The notes: generated from the sequence alone by a model not told the origin. A DNA stretch of 64,000 nt from Enterobacter cloacae (GCA_014169315.1 AP022133.1:3906001-3970000); one strand, 5' to 3'; shown: positions 28,275 through 41,609, counted from the first letter of the stretch. Numbers and translations are program-made.

Positions 28275-29306
28275 TTACGCCACCTCTTTTTTGCGTTTGG
28301 GAAACGGGGTGACGTGCTTTCCCCCTTTGTTACCCGGCTGGAAGCGGCCGTATTTCAGCGCCCGTTGATGCCGTGCCAGGGCCTGACGCAGGCGTCCGTC
28401 GAGCACCAGCACGCCCAGTAACACCAGCCCGGCGATAAAGTCATTCCACCAGGCCGGGAGTTTAAACAGCACCAGCACGGTATCGATTTGGGTCAGGAAA
28501 AACGCCCCGAGGAACGCGCCGACGAGCGTGCCGGTGCCGCCCAGCAGCGAGATCCCCCCCAGCACGCAGGCGGCAATGGCTTTCATCTCCAGCCCGCTGC
28601 CGGTCTGGTTGGGCACAAAGCCAATCTGCGAGGCAAAGACAATCCCGGCGCAGGCCGCCAGCATGCCGTTTAGCGTAAATGCGATCATCCGCGTACGGTT
28701 CACCGCCACGCCGAGCTGTCGCGCGGCAGTGAGGTTATCCCCGACGGCGTAGAAATCCCGCCCGAACGCGGTTCGCGACAGCATCCACACGCCGACGGCG
28801 GTTAAAAACAACACCACCATACCGAGTGGCGAAATACCGGCGACGGCAGGAACGGAGAGAGATTTCAGCCCCGACGGTAACCCTTCAATCCACTTCCCGC
28901 CTGTCCAGAGCAGCATCACCCCGCGGTACAGCCCCAGCGTACCGAGCGTGGCGACAATCGCCGGAATGCGCAGCCCCACCACCAGAAAACCGTTGAATGC
29001 CCCCGCCAGCGCGCCAACAGATAACGCAAAGAGCATTGCCACCGGCAAGCTGTAACCACTGTTGAGTGCCACACCGACGGCAATGGCAGACAGCCCAACG
29101 GTGGAACCAACGGAAACATCAATATTGCGGGTCAGCATCACCAGCGCGGCACCGAGCGCCAGCAGGATCAGGATTTGCGAGCTGGCGAAGATCATCCCCA
29201 GCGTTTGCAGGCTGAAATAAGCCGGGTTCAGCGCCACCAGCACGGCGAACAGCGCGAGGATCGCCAGAAAGGCGCTCAGCTCGCGGTTTTTCAGCAAGGT
29301 CTTCAT
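28275..29306 (-). CDS. lsrC: AI-2 ABC transporter permease LsrC
   Basis: A 343-aa inner-membrane permease, paired with LsrD. Hydrophobic segments run throughout ([43 protein letters not shown] signature). The tail is basic and cytosolic ([20 protein letters not shown] then KRKKEVA). Start has GGAGGG 6 nt upstream inside the end of lsrA, with a 4-nt ATGA overlap. Part of lsrACDBFG. Confidence 0.94.
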   Translation of the reverse strand: MKTLLKNRELSAFLAILALFAVLVALNPAYFSLQTLGMIFASSQILILLALGAALVMLTRNIDVSVGSTVGLSAIAVGVALNSGYSLPVAMLFALSVGALAGAFNGFLVVGLRIPAIVATLGTLGLYRGVMLLWTGGKWIEGLPSGLKSLSVPAVAGISPLGMVVLFLTAVGVWMLSRTAFGRDFYAVGDNLTAARQLGVAVNRTRMIAFTLNGMLAACAGIVFASQIGFVPNQTGSGLEMKAIAACVLGGISLLGGTGTLVGAFLGAFFLTQIDTVLVLFKLPAWWNDFIAGLVLLGVLVLDGRLRQALARHQRALKYGRFQPGNKGGKHVTPFPKRKKEVA

Positions 29307-30790
29307 GATTGCCCTCCGAACGCCAGCGCCATCATCCGATCAAGGCTGACGGCGTGGCGCGGCAGTTCGCCGCTGAGTACGCCCTGATGCATCACTAATA
29401 CACGGTCTGCCAGGCCAGGAAACTCATCAAGATCGCTTGAGATCATCAGTACCGCTACGTTTTGCGCCGCCACGCTTTTGATCAGTTGATAGATATCAGC
29501 GCGCGCCGACACATCCACGCCGCGCGTCGGTTCATCGACGATCAACAGCAGCGGATTGGCCTCCAGACAGCGCGCCAGCAGCACCTTTTGCTGGTTACCG
29601 CCGGAGAGCGTGCGCACGGTTTGATCCGCATGGTTGAGCTTGATCCCCAGTGCCCGGTGATAGCGCTCCACCACCGCAGACTCCCGTTTGCGCTGCTGCC
29701 AGATGGACGGTTCATTCAGCGCCACGGTGTTCCAGCGGATAGGCGCGTCCAGGAACAAGCCAGAAACCTGCCTGTCTTCCGGCAGGTAGACCAGTCCTTT
29801 ATCCAGCCGTAAAAAAACGGGAGCATGGGTGATCTCCTGATTCTCCAGCCAGACCCGTCCACCGCGCACCGGGCGCAGACCGTAGAGGGTTTCAGCAAAC
29901 TCGGTGCGCCCGGATCCCACCAGCCCGGCAAGGCCAACGATCTCCCCGGCATAGATTTCCAGATTAATATCGATAAACCCTTCCCCGGTCAGATCTTCCA
30001 CGCGCAGCACCGGAAAATCCTGCGGCTGGGTGCGGCGGTTGCCCGGCAGCGACAGCCACAGTTTTTGCGCGTCGCTTAACCCCTTTTCCCGGCTCACCGG
30101 CGTCATGGCGGCAATCAGGGCGCTATCGTCAAACTGCGCGGTTTCACCACTGAGCACCACAGCTCCGTCGCGCATCACTGAGACGTGGCTCGAAAGCGTG
30201 CGGATCTCCGGCAACTTATGCGAGATAAAGACAATGCCGACGCCAAGTTCCTGCAGGGCGCGGATCTGGCGAAACAGTCTTTCGGTTTCGCCTGGCGTGA
30301 GCGACGCCGTGGGTTCGTCAAGGATCAGGATCTTCGCATTGCGCATCAACCCACGCAGGATCTCCACCATCTGTTGATCCGCCACTTCCAGGGTGCTGGC
30401 GGTGGCATCAAGACCGATCTGGCACTGTAACTGCTGGAGTTTCTCCGCCAGCCGTTTATCCACCCCGTTTTCACGCGGCAGGCGGAAAAGAATGTTTTCC
30501 CGCACTGTCAGGTTGGGAAACAACAGCGGCTCCTGCGGTACCAGGTAAATGCCCAGCTTGTGTGCCTGCCCCGGGCTGAGGCGCGCAAATGACTGGCCTT
30601 CGACCGAAAGTTCACCGTTGTCCGCGGTCTCTACGCCGGCGATTATCTTCATCAACGTCGATTTTCCCGCACCGTTACCGCCCATCAGCGCATGCACCTG
30701 ACCCGCACGCAGCGTGAAATCAATGCCTTTTAAGACCGGCACGCCAGAGAACTGCTTGCAGATATCACGTGCTTCGAGAAGTGGCGTCAT
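29303..30790 (-). CDS. lsrA: AI-2 ABC transporter ATPase LsrA
   Basis: A 495-aa fused double ATPase. The first domain has Walker [10 protein letters not shown] at 37-45, Walker [11 protein letters not shown] and the LVPQE Q-loop; the second has GLVGSGRTE in place of a strict Walker A, signature LSGGNQQKV and [13 protein letters not shown] degenerate second P-loop is usual for this sugar-transporter family. It energises AI-2 import. Two ATGs overlap at 30793 and 30790; 30790 gives 5 nt from GGAG and is preferred. It is the first gene of the operon, divergent from lsrR. Confidence 0.94.
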   Translation of the reverse strand: MTPLLEARDICKQFSGVPVLKGIDFTLRAGQVHALMGGNGAGKSTLMKIIAGVETADNGELSVEGQSFARLSPGQAHKLGIYLVPQEPLLFPNLTVRENILFRLPRENGVDKRLAEKLQQLQCQIGLDATASTLEVADQQMVEILRGLMRNAKILILDEPTASLTPGETERLFRQIRALQELGVGIVFISHKLPEIRTLSSHVSVMRDGAVVLSGETAQFDDSALIAAMTPVSREKGLSDAQKLWLSLPGNRRTQPQDFPVLRVEDLTGEGFIDINLEIYAGEIVGLAGLVGSGRTEFAETLYGLRPVRGGRVWLENQEITHAPVFLRLDKGLVYLPEDRQVSGLFLDAPIRWNTVALNEPSIWQQRKRESAVVERYHRALGIKLNHADQTVRTLSGGNQQKVLLARCLEANPLLLIVDEPTRGVDVSARADIYQLIKSVAAQNVAVLMISSDLDEFPGLADRVLVMHQGVLSGELPRHAVSLDRMMALAFGGQS

Positions 30791-30803
30791 CATCGCTCCG
30801 CTA

Positions 30804-30838
30804 TTGAACAAATGATTTTTAGATTTAATATTGTTCAA
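30804..30838. promoter_or_regulatory. LsrR operator near lsrA
   Basis: TTGAACA and TGTTCAA half sites, perfectly inverted with about 20 bp between them, 14-48 bp upstream of lsrA. LsrR binds such sequences and releases them on binding phospho-AI-2. The left half continues as GAACAAATGATTTTT, repeated in altered form at 30971. Confidence 0.65.
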
Positions 30839-30934
30839 AAGCGTAGACGGTGAACTATATTTACAACCGTGCAGGGATCACAGTTTTATCGATTAAGATT
30901 CAGATAAACCTGGAACAATCTAAAAGATCCGTTT

Positions 30935-30950
30935 TGTCGCGTGGCTCACA
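30935..30950. promoter_or_regulatory. possible CRP site in the lsr intergenic region
   Basis: TGTCG-N6-TCACA has a perfect right half and a 3/5 left half of the CRP consensus. lsr operons are activated by cAMP-CRP in E. coli, so a site is expected in this 215-bp gap; this one is only moderate. Confidence 0.35.
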
Positions 30951-30970
30951 CTTTCCCCCCGCGCCATCAC

Positions 30971-31000
30971 GAACATATGATCTAAATTTTTATAAGAGTT
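30971..31000. promoter_or_regulatory. LsrR operator near lsrR
   Basis: GAACATATGATCTAAATTTT repeats the GAACAxATGATxT core of the lsrA-side operator, with a TTCA half site ending about 5 nt before the lsrR start. It suggests autorepression. A third partial copy, GGAACAATCTAAAAGAT, is at 30912. Confidence 0.55.
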
Positions 31001-31005
31001 CACAT

Positions 31006-31977
31006 ATGAGCGATAAACGCACTGCGGAAGACGGTCGGTTTGCCGGGCTGGCACTGGCAGAAGAGGAGCTGGTTGCCCGCGTGGCGTGGTGTTACTACCA
31101 CGATGGGCTGACCCAGAACGACATTGGCGAGCGGCTCGGCCTGCCGCGTCTGAAGATCTCCCGCCTGCTGGAGAAAGGACGCCAGTCCGGGGTGATCCGC
31201 GTGCAGATCAACTCCCGCTACGAGGGTTGTCTGGCGCTGGAAACTGAGCTTCAACAACGCTTTGGCCTGAAGCTGGTGCGCGTGATGCCCGCGCTGAACA
31301 CCCCGCCGATGAACGTGCGGTTAGGCATTGGTGCGGCACAGTCGCTGATGGGCGTACTGGAACCCGGTCAGCTCCTGGCCGTGGGATTTGGTGAAACCAC
31401 CATGAGCAGCCTGCAGCACTTAAGCGGCTTTATTAGCTCACAGCAGATCCGCCTTGTGACGCTTTCCGGCGGCGTGGGGCCGTATATGACCGGTATTGGT
31501 CAACTGGATGCGGCCTGTAGCGTCAGCATGATCCCCGCCCCGCTGCGCGTCTCATCCGCTTCTGTTGCCGGGATCTTAAAACAAGAAACCAGCGTACGGG
31601 ATGTGATCCTCGCAGCAACCGCCGCCGATGTCGCGGTGGTGGGAATTGGTTCTGTAAACCAGCGCCGGGATGCCACCATTTTACGCTCTGGCTATATCAG
31701 TGAAGGTGAGCAGCTGATGTACGCCCGCAAAGGGGCCGTGGGTGACATCCTCGGTTACTTCCTCAATGCCGAAGGGGAATGCGTTGAGGAGCTGGAGATC
31801 CACCGTGAATTACTCGGCGTCACGCTCGATGAACTGGCACAGTTGCCCATCATCGTTGGCGTGGCCGGAGGGGAAGAGAAAGCCGATGCGATTTATGCCG
31901 CACTGAAAGGTCGCCGTATCAATGGCCTGGTGACGGAAGAGACGACAGCCCGCGCGGTGCTGGCTCTGGCAAACTAA
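31006..31977 (+). CDS. lsrR: AI-2-responsive repressor LsrR
   Basis: The 323-aa SorC/DeoR-type regulator has an N-terminal helix-turn-helix ([20 protein letters not shown], then KISRLLEKG) and a sugar-phosphate-isomerase-like effector domain that binds phospho-AI-2 ([53 protein letters not shown]). It represses lsrACDBFG and itself. The frame is open upstream to 30850, but ATG 31006 gives the family length (E. coli 317 aa) and an AAGAG site. lsrK follows by 37 nt. Confidence 0.95.
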   Translation: MSDKRTAEDGRFAGLALAEEELVARVAWCYYHDGLTQNDIGERLGLPRLKISRLLEKGRQSGVIRVQINSRYEGCLALETELQQRFGLKLVRVMPALNTPPMNVRLGIGAAQSLMGVLEPGQLLAVGFGETTMSSLQHLSGFISSQQIRLVTLSGGVGPYMTGIGQLDAACSVSMIPAPLRVSSASVAGILKQETSVRDVILAATAADVAVVGIGSVNQRRDATILRSGYISEGEQLMYARKGAVGDILGYFLNAEGECVEELEIHRELLGVTLDELAQLPIIVGVAGGEEKADAIYAALKGRRINGLVTEETTARAVLALAN

Positions 31978-32014
31978 GAGTCTGTTCAGACTGCGCTAAC
32001 AACGAGGCATGCTC

Positions 32015-33604
32015 ATGAGTTACCTTTTAGCGTTAGATGCAGGGACAGGCAGCGTTCGCGCCGTCATTTTCGATTTGCAGGGCAACCAGATAGCCGTCGG
32101 CCAGGCCGAGTGGAAACACCTGAGCGTAGAGAATGTACCGGGGTCGATGGAGTTTGACCTCGACACCAACTGGCGGCTGGCTTGCCAGTGCATCCATCAG
32201 GCGCTGGAGCGTGCGCACCTGAGCGCGGCGGATATTCAGTCAGTCGCCTGCTGTTCAATGCGCGAAGGGATAGTGCTGTATGACCGCAACGGCGAGGCCA
32301 TCTGGGCCTGCGCCAATGTTGACGCCCGCGCCAGCCGCGAGGTGGCTGAACTCAAAGAGATCCACGATTACCACTTTGAATCCGAGGTATATGACGTCTC
32401 CGGCCAGACCCTGGCGCTGAGCGCCATGCCGCGCCTGCTGTGGCTTGCGCACCATCGCCCGGATATCTACCGTAAAGCCGCTACCCTTACCATGATCAGC
32501 GACTGGCTGGCGGCGAAACTCTCCGGCGAGCTGGCGGTGGACCCGTCGAATGCGGGTACCACCGGCATGTTAGATCTCTTTTCCCGCGACTGGCGTCCGG
32601 CCCTGCTGGACATGGCCGGGTTACGCGCCGATATTCTCTCCCCGGTGAAAGAGACGGGCACATTGCTTGGAGCCATTACCAAAGCGGCCGCGCAGCAGAG
32701 CGGCCTTCGCGAAGGGACGCCGGTGGTCATGGGCGGTGGCGACGTGCAGCTCGGGTGTCTGGGGCTGGGCATCGTTCGCCCCGGACAAACGGCAGTGCTG
32801 GGCGGTACCTTCTGGCAGCAGGTGGTGAATTTACCGCAGGTGCGTACCGATCCCGATATGAATATCCGGGTTAACCCCCACGTGATCCCCGGCATGGCAC
32901 AAGCCGAATCCATCAGTTTCTTCACCGGATTAACAATGCGCTGGTTCCGCGACGCCTTCTGCGCGGAGGAAAAGCTGATTGCCGGGCGGATGGGCATGGA
33001 CACCTATTCCCTGCTGGAAGAGATGGCCAGCCGCGTTCCGGCAGGCTCTTACGGGGTGATGCCCATCTTCTCCGACGCCATGCATTTCAGGCAGTGGTAC
33101 CACGCCGCACCATCGTTTATTAACCTCTCCATCGACCCAGAAAAGTGCAACAAAGCCACGCTGTTCCGCGCACTGGAGGAAAACGCCGCGATTGTCTCCG
33201 CCTGTAACCTGGCACAGATTTCCCGCTTCTCCGGCGTGACGTTTGAAAGCCTGGTCTTTGCCGGTGGCGGAGCCAAAGGCGCATTGTGGAGCCAGATTTT
33301 AAGCGATGTCACCGGGCTGCCGGTGCGCGTACCTGAAGTCAAAGAAGCGACGGCGCTGGGCTGCGCGATTGCCGCAGGTACCGGGGCAGGATTGTTTGCA
33401 GATATGGCGTCGACAGGCGAGCGGCTGGTGAAATGGAGCCGCGAATTTACGCCAAACCCGGCACACCGCGAGTTGTATGACGGCATGATGCAGAAATGGC
33501 AGGCGGTGTACGCCGACCAGCTTGGGCTGGTGGACAGCGGGCTGACCACGTCGATGTGGCAGGCACCGGGGCTGGTGCGCACTGAACGTTCTGTGGTTCC
33601 GTAA
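32015..33604 (+). CDS. lsrK: autoinducer-2 kinase LsrK
   Basis: A 529-aa FGGY-family carbohydrate kinase that phosphorylates imported AI-2, trapping it and producing the LsrR ligand. The N-terminal ATPase motif is [20 protein letters not shown]; the second domain shows [19 protein letters not shown] and [20 protein letters not shown]. The start at 32015 has GAGG 7 nt upstream; the ATG at 32009 is too close to it. With lsrR it forms the arm divergent from the transport operon, as in E. coli. Confidence 0.95.
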   Translation: MSYLLALDAGTGSVRAVIFDLQGNQIAVGQAEWKHLSVENVPGSMEFDLDTNWRLACQCIHQALERAHLSAADIQSVACCSMREGIVLYDRNGEAIWACANVDARASREVAELKEIHDYHFESEVYDVSGQTLALSAMPRLLWLAHHRPDIYRKAATLTMISDWLAAKLSGELAVDPSNAGTTGMLDLFSRDWRPALLDMAGLRADILSPVKETGTLLGAITKAAAQQSGLREGTPVVMGGGDVQLGCLGLGIVRPGQTAVLGGTFWQQVVNLPQVRTDPDMNIRVNPHVIPGMAQAESISFFTGLTMRWFRDAFCAEEKLIAGRMGMDTYSLLEEMASRVPAGSYGVMPIFSDAMHFRQWYHAAPSFINLSIDPEKCNKATLFRALEENAAIVSACNLAQISRFSGVTFESLVFAGGGAKGALWSQILSDVTGLPVRVPEVKEATALGCAIAAGTGAGLFADMASTGERLVKWSREFTPNPAHRELYDGMMQKWQAVYADQLGLVDSGLTTSMWQAPGLVRTERSVVP

Positions 33605-33609
33605 AAAAA

Positions 33610-33658
33610 CACCGGGTGGCGCTGTGCTTATCTGACTTACGATTTCGTCGCCCCGGTG
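33610..33658. repeat. degenerate REP-like sequence after lsrK
   Basis: CACCGGGTGGCGCTGTGCTT begins a REP-like unit and CGCCCCGGTG closes a loose inverted match. It lies at the 3' end of lsrK in a 76-bp gap. Weaker than the REP pair at 25014. Confidence 0.4.
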
Positions 33659-33680
33659 AGCAGAGCTTTTATTAGCATGT

Positions 33681-34154
33681 TCATCTCCAGCCTTCGGGAG
33701 GAGGTACAGCCTCTATCTTACTTTCCGGTGTTAACTGGTATTCAAAATTACCTTCAGAAAGGGAGAATCGTGGATAGCGATCGGGATATTCATCGACGAC
33801 TAATAGGTAATTTTTAACAATACAATTTTTGTCATTTTGGATTTCTGAGAAACACCTCAAGTCTTCATGTGGGCTTATCTTATTATTAGTAAATCCATCA
33901 CCAATATCTGTTATATAATAACGATGCCAAACGTCAGGAAATAGTGGATATTTAGCCCTGATATCTTCTCTATTTAAAATGAACCAGGAAATTTTTTCCA
34001 TATCAGTCCAGGGCATATGGGTGACCACTAGTTCAACGTCTCCATATCCATCTGAAGAAGCATGTAATACTTTAACTGGCCTTAACGTCCAAAGGTTATA
34101 AAATGCGCCTGCCAGAAACAAAGTTAATAACAATAATGGGAATTTCTTTTTCAT
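33681..34154 (-). CDS. DUF943 membrane-anchored protein, copy 1
   Basis: The 157-aa protein resembles the enterobacterial DUF943 family. It has one N-terminal hydrophobic segment (FPLLLLTLFLAGAFYNLWTL, about 5-24), then LRPVKVLHASSDGYGDVELV and LPFTD/MPWTDMEKISWF, features shared with the second copy at 35170-35694. It is predicted to be anchored in the inner membrane with a periplasmic domain containing two cysteines (CFSEIQNDKNC), which could form a disulphide. Its start overlaps the end of the DUF3289 gene by 4 nt. Function unknown; an immunity-type role is possible because of the tandem, coupled layout. Confidence 0.75.
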   Translation of the reverse strand: MKKKFPLLLLTLFLAGAFYNLWTLRPVKVLHASSDGYGDVELVVTHMPWTDMEKISWFILNREDIRAKYPLFPDVWHRYYITDIGDGFTNNKISPHEDLRCFSEIQNDKNCIVKNYLLVVDEYPDRYPRFSLSEGNFEYQLTPESKIEAVPPPEGWR

Positions 34155-34998
34155 TGATACATCTCAACTCTTGAGACCGATTGAAAATTAGTAAAAAATG
34201 GCTTAAATGCGAAATTCCTGTGTCGCTGCAAGAAAAACCATATCCGGAAAAATCGGAATTGACTGTAAAGCTCACTTTTAATATCGGTGACATCCAGTCC
34301 AAAGTGGTCCTGAGCCAGGAAATGAACCGTTGCGCTCCAGCCAATAGCGTACTGTTGAAAATTTAATAGTGTTATCTTTTGAGCTGCAATATCATGCACA
34401 CTAATTCCCAGGCCATTTACTCTGTCCATTTTTTATTGTATTTAGGAAGAGTTGATTTTAGTAATTTTCTCTTTATATTACCTAAGAATTCTGGAACAGA
34501 TGTTTTTCGATTATTTAAACTTAGTTCTGTCTGAATGCTGTCTTTAATTATTAAAAGTGGATTGCCTATGAAATAACCATTTATCCTGTCATGAAAAGCA
34601 GAATTCAACCGTTGGCTGTAAAATCCACTCCCATTTCCATATCTGAAATGATCAATCAATTCTCCGATTAACGTTTTGTACTCTCCCTGAAATGAAAAAA
34701 TCTGAGAAAGCTCTTTCATTTCAGTAAACAATATATCAACACATTCCTCATGCGATATTTTTGTACCGGCAGAAGAGGAACCAAAAAAATCATCCAGATG
34801 GTGCTTATCGGGAAAATCGTAACGCACCAGTCGATAAGGGTCCACTTTTTCGGATACATCCCCAAGACCAAGCGACAGCAATTCCTGCTCCCCCATGTCA
34901 CCACACTGCATATCATCAGCATCGGTATCATAGAAACGCGTGACCGTTTCAAAAAGCGTGTAGGGAAGAAACATTGATGGGCTGAAAGAATTAATCAC
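34151..34998 (-). pseudogene. DUF3289 gene, copy 1, split by a frameshift
   Basis: Two frames together make one DUF3289 protein like the intact copy at 35691-36509. The N-terminal part (34417-34998, 193 codons) begins MFLPYTLFETVTRFYDT after a short extension from GTG 34998 and ends LPKYNKKWTE. The C-terminal part (34151-34429) reads GLGISVHDIAAQ, GWSATVHFLAQDHFGLDV and FFLQRHRNFAFKPF. The break is at a run of six T on the plus strand (A on the coding strand) at 34429-34434; one added A restores the frame. It may be a true mutation, a phase-variable tract or a sequencing error. The DUF943 gene overlaps its end by 4 nt. Confidence 0.75.
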
Positions 34999-35169
34999 GT
35001 CTTATTTACCTTATTAATAATCAGTAAGTTATGTCATTTCAGCATCAGACGTTAGATTAAAAACCTCACAAAGAACAGGTGTTTCATCACACTCTTCCGA
35101 TTCTGGTTCGGCGAAGAAATCAGACGAATGCAGAATAGTGTCTGCCCCGCTTTACTGCCGGGCAGACGG

Positions 35170-35694
35170 TCAACGAAACAGCCAGCGTTCCAGACATTCG
35201 TTGGACCTTTGGCTCAGATCGGCGAAATAATTTTCATAATTGCTTTTCAGAACATTGCCGTCAGTCCCCTGGACATATTCTCCTCCGAAATCATGAGTAT
35301 CAAACGTCAGGGCATCATTCTCACCATGTATAATGCTCATTGGCAGGCTTTTATCTACGCAGCGGTTGTCGCTCCTGGCATCTCTGAAACAATAATAATC
35401 ATCGACCCAACGACCATTACTATTTTTACCGCCACCAACGGCTTCTATAATGATAATTTCGTAAAAATCGGATATTGAAATATTATAATGATCTTGTGAT
35501 TTTTTGTTATCGTTAAACCAGCTAATTTTATCCCGATCGGTTAAGGGCAGGTGGTCAACTGCAATAACATAGTCGCCTGTCCATACATTCTCAGAAAAAA
35601 TAACATTTACTTTTCGCAAGGTATAGACATTATAAATTACAAATAGTAAAAACAATACTGCCAACGGTTTTTTAATAAAAATAGCTCTCATCAA
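35170..35694 (-). CDS. DUF943 membrane-anchored protein, copy 2
   Basis: The 174-aa protein is a diverged paralogue of the product of 33681-34154. It has an N-terminal membrane segment (LAVLFLLFVIYNVYTLRKV, about 11-29), then LPLTDRDKISWF and two cysteines (YYCFRDARSDNRCVDK) at the matching place. Predicted periplasmic domain. Start overlaps the stop of the preceding DUF3289 gene by 4 nt, the same junction as in copy 1. Between this gene and copy 1 (34999-35169) I see no gene; an 8-bp inverted repeat GTCTGCCC / GGGCAGAC at 35140-35167 could form a hairpin. Confidence 0.75.
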   Translation of the reverse strand: MMRAIFIKKPLAVLFLLFVIYNVYTLRKVNVIFSENVWTGDYVIAVDHLPLTDRDKISWFNDNKKSQDHYNISISDFYEIIIIEAVGGGKNSNGRWVDDYYCFRDARSDNRCVDKSLPMSIIHGENDALTFDTHDFGGEYVQGTDGNVLKSNYENYFADLSQRSNECLERWLFR

Positions 35695-36509
35695 TATTTA
35701 TCCATTCTCACAACTGTACCAAAATTGGTGGAAAATGGTTTAAAAGAAAAAGCCCTATGCCTTTGCAAGAAAGGCCATATACGAAAAAATCGGAATTCAT
35801 TGTAAAACTTGTTACTGATATCTATGACATCCAGACCAAAATGATCTTGAGCTTCGAAATGTAGCGTTGCACTCCACCCATGAGCATATCTTTGAATATT
35901 AAAAAATCTTATCTTTTGCACTGAAATATCGTGAACAGTAATTCCAAGATCATTAATCTTATCTTCTGGTAAATTAAATTTAACCAAATACGACACTAGT
36001 AGACCGACTTTCAACTCCTGAGGAATAAAGGGTAAATAAGCATCTTTTGATTTATTATGAAATTTCTTTTGAAGTATATTACGTATGATAGCAACTGGGT
36101 TCTTCGAGCTAGCTTTATTTAATCTCAAATGAAAGGCCGAATTCAATTTCTGGCTGACAAATACCCGACCATTTCCATATCGAAAATGTTCAATCATCTC
36201 CCCAATCAGCGCTTTATAATCGCCATAAAGCGAAAACATCGATGAGAGTTCTTTCATTTCAGTGAATAAAATATCAACGCATTTTTCGTGAGTTATTTTT
36301 GTATCAGAGGCTGTATCGCTAAATATGCCGTCCAGATTATGTGTTTGAGAGAAGTCATAACGAACAAGCTGGTAAGGATCTACCTTTGCAGATACATCCC
36401 TGAACCCAAGCGCCAGCTCATGCTCCTCCATGTCGCCACTCTGCATGTCATCAACACGATAATCATCAAACCTCGCCACCGTTTCGAAGAGCGTGCAAGG
36501 GAGAAACAT
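35691..36509 (-). CDS. DUF3289 family protein, intact copy
   Basis: The 272-aa protein has the DUF3289 pattern: MFLPCTLFETVARFDDYRVD, DDMQSGDMEEHEL, VDILFTEMKELSSMFSLYGD, FRYGNGRVFVSQKLNSAFH, GITVHDISVQKIR and the tail GWSATLHFEAQDHFGLDVID. No signal peptide or membrane segment, so cytosolic or exported by a dedicated machine. The gene is A/T-rich compared with fadH and lsr genes, suggesting transfer. It overlaps the DUF943 gene by 4 nt, and the module is duplicated. DUF3289 genes have no assigned biochemical role known to me. From 36510 to 36761 there is no other gene. Confidence 0.75.
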   Translation of the reverse strand: MFLPCTLFETVARFDDYRVDDMQSGDMEEHELALGFRDVSAKVDPYQLVRYDFSQTHNLDGIFSDTASDTKITHEKCVDILFTEMKELSSMFSLYGDYKALIGEMIEHFRYGNGRVFVSQKLNSAFHLRLNKASSKNPVAIIRNILQKKFHNKSKDAYLPFIPQELKVGLLVSYLVKFNLPEDKINDLGITVHDISVQKIRFFNIQRYAHGWSATLHFEAQDHFGLDVIDISNKFYNEFRFFRIWPFLQRHRAFSFKPFSTNFGTVVRMDKY

Positions 36510-36718
36510 TGATGAGTTTAATGAATTAACTATTTTTTAGTATATTTTTAATAATCAATAATTTATAAGAGATGAATGTACAACACCAGAACAAAAACCC
36601 TGTATAACAGGCCTTATTTCACATTCCCCATTGCATCTCGCAGGGATCAGATCTTTGAATCCCATCACAATCACCGCATTCCCCTTTTCCCTTTTACTCC
36701 ATGCTGGCTAAATTAGTA

Positions 36719-39916
<3,198 letters not shown>

Positions 39917-40001
39917 CGGCCCTCCTGAATGGTAAAATTTCGGCGTTATCCCTGAAAAGGGTGCGTGAGTATACCCGTTTTCAAATTATTTTGGGGTTTT
40001 G

Positions 40002-40505
40002 ATGAACCAGCTGACTTATCTCCAGGGCTACCCGGAGAACTTACTTTCCCAGGTTCGCAGCTTAATTGCCGAGCAAAAGCTGGGCGCTGTGCTGGAAAAA
40101 CGCTATCCGGGCACGCACGATTTCGCGACCGATAAGGCGCTCTGGCAGTATACGCAGGATTTGAAAAACCAGTATCTGAAGAGTGCACCGCCTATCAACA
40201 AGGTCATGTACGACAACAAGATCCACGTACTGAAAAATGCCCTCGGCCTGCACACGGCGATTTCCCGCGTACAGGGCGGCAAGCTAAAAGCGAAAGCGGA
40301 GATCCGCGTCGCAACCGTGTTTCGCAATGCACCGGAAGCCTTCCTGCGGATGATAGTGGTTCACGAGCTGGCGCATCTGAAAGAGAAAGAGCACGACAAA
40401 GCGTTCTACTCCCTGTGCTGCCACATGGAGCCGCAATACCACCAGCTGGAGTTTGATACCCGTCTGTGGCTTACGCATTTATCGTTAAAGAGTAATGCGC
40501 AGTAA
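40002..40505 (+). CDS. ygjP: YgjP-type metallohydrolase
   Basis: The 167-aa protein has the zinc-binding signature VVHELAHLKEKEHD (HExxH plus a further His) of the YgjP/M48-like (DUF45) family and equals E. coli YgjP in length. The biochemical substrate is not settled; a UTP pyrophosphatase activity has been attributed to the E. coli protein, as I recall. The ATG at 40002 has GGGG about 6 nt upstream; a TTG just before it is not needed. It lies between rlmG and ygjR. Confidence 0.9.
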   Translation: MNQLTYLQGYPENLLSQVRSLIAEQKLGAVLEKRYPGTHDFATDKALWQYTQDLKNQYLKSAPPINKVMYDNKIHVLKNALGLHTAISRVQGGKLKAKAEIRVATVFRNAPEAFLRMIVVHELAHLKEKEHDKAFYSLCCHMEPQYHQLEFDTRLWLTHLSLKSNAQ

Positions 40506-40575
40506 CGCACGCGAATTGTCATGATGGCGTGCTACAGTGGCTGAAGGTTCCCAGCTACGGAGTACGTAAACGTTT

Positions 40576-41568
40576 ATGATACGTTTCGCAGTCATCGGTA
40601 CGAACTGGATCACTCGTCAGTTCGTCGACGCCGCCCACGAAACCGGCAAATATAAACTCACCGCAGTCTATTCCCGCAGCCTTGAGCAGGCGCAGAGTTT
40701 TGCAAACGACTATCTGGTCGAACATCTGTTTACCTCGCTCGATGCGATGGCGCAAAGTGATGCCATTGACGCGGTCTATATTGCCAGCCCAAACTCCCTG
40801 CACTTCCCGCAAACGAAGCTGTTCCTGAGCCATAAAAAACATGTGATTTGCGAGAAGCCGTTGGCCTCAAATATTCAGGAAGTGGAAGCCGCCATTCAAC
40901 TTGCCCGCGAAAACCAGGTGGTGTTGTTCGAAGCATTCAAAACCGCCAGCCTGCCGAACTTCCTGCTGTTGCAGCAATCCTTACCGAAGGTTGGCAAAGT
41001 GCGCAAAGCCTTTATCAACTACTGTCAGTACTCTTCGCGTTACCAGCGTTATCTGAACGGTGAGAACCCGAACACCTTTAACCCGGCCTTCTCCAACGGC
41101 TCAATTATGGATATTGGTTTCTACTGCCTGGCCTCCGCCGTAGCGCTGTGGGGCGAACCTCATGGCGTAACGGCAACGGCCAGTCTGCTGGAGAGCGGCG
41201 TGGATGCACACGGGGTAGTGGTACTGGATTACGGTGATTTCAGCGTGACGCTGCAGCACTCCAAAGTGAGTGATTCCGTCCTGCCAAGCGAAATTCAGGG
41301 TGAAGCGGGATCGCTGGTGATTGAGAAGATTTCCGAGTGCCAGAAGCTGAGCTTCGTGCCACGTGGCGGTAAAGCGCAGGAGCTGACGCAACCTCAGCAT
41401 ATTAACACTATGCTCTATGAGGCAGAGGCCTTTGCCCGTCTGGTAGAAAGCAACGAAGTCAATCACCCTGGCCTGGCGGTAAGCCGCACCACGGCGAAGC
41501 TGCAAACGGAGATCCGCCGTCAGACGGGGGTGGTCTTCCCTGCAGACAGCGTCGACGCTATCGCGTAA
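40576..41568 (+). CDS. ygjR: Gfo/Idh/MocA-family oxidoreductase YgjR
   Basis: The 330-aa protein has an N-terminal Rossmann fold (MIRFAVIGTNWITRQFVDAA), the EKP motif of the family (VICEKPLASN, about 90-99) and a C-terminal alpha/beta domain with MDIGFYCLA. It is an NAD(P)-dependent sugar or polyol dehydrogenase of unknown substrate. No strong ribosome binding site is visible close to the ATG. It is single and followed by the alx leader. Confidence 0.92.
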   Translation: MIRFAVIGTNWITRQFVDAAHETGKYKLTAVYSRSLEQAQSFANDYLVEHLFTSLDAMAQSDAIDAVYIASPNSLHFPQTKLFLSHKKHVICEKPLASNIQEVEAAIQLARENQVVLFEAFKTASLPNFLLLQQSLPKVGKVRKAFINYCQYSSRYQRYLNGENPNTFNPAFSNGSIMDIGFYCLASAVALWGEPHGVTATASLLESGVDAHGVVVLDYGDFSVTLQHSKVSDSVLPSEIQGEAGSLVIEKISECQKLSFVPRGGKAQELTQPQHINTMLYEAEAFARLVESNEVNHPGLAVSRTTAKLQTEIRRQTGVVFPADSVDAIA

Positions 41569-41609
41569 AGCTGTGTAATGAAATGCGCAGACCATTGACG
41601 AAACCGATG

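Noticed and set aside
30945..31005. N-terminal extension of LsrR to 30850
   Set aside because: The extra 52 residues are not LsrR-like and overlap the operator and promoter region; ATG 31006 fits the family length.
34417..34998. 193-aa DUF3289 protein as a complete gene
   Set aside because: Its missing C-terminal third is present in the next frame, as shown by the intact paralogue; it is a frameshifted gene.
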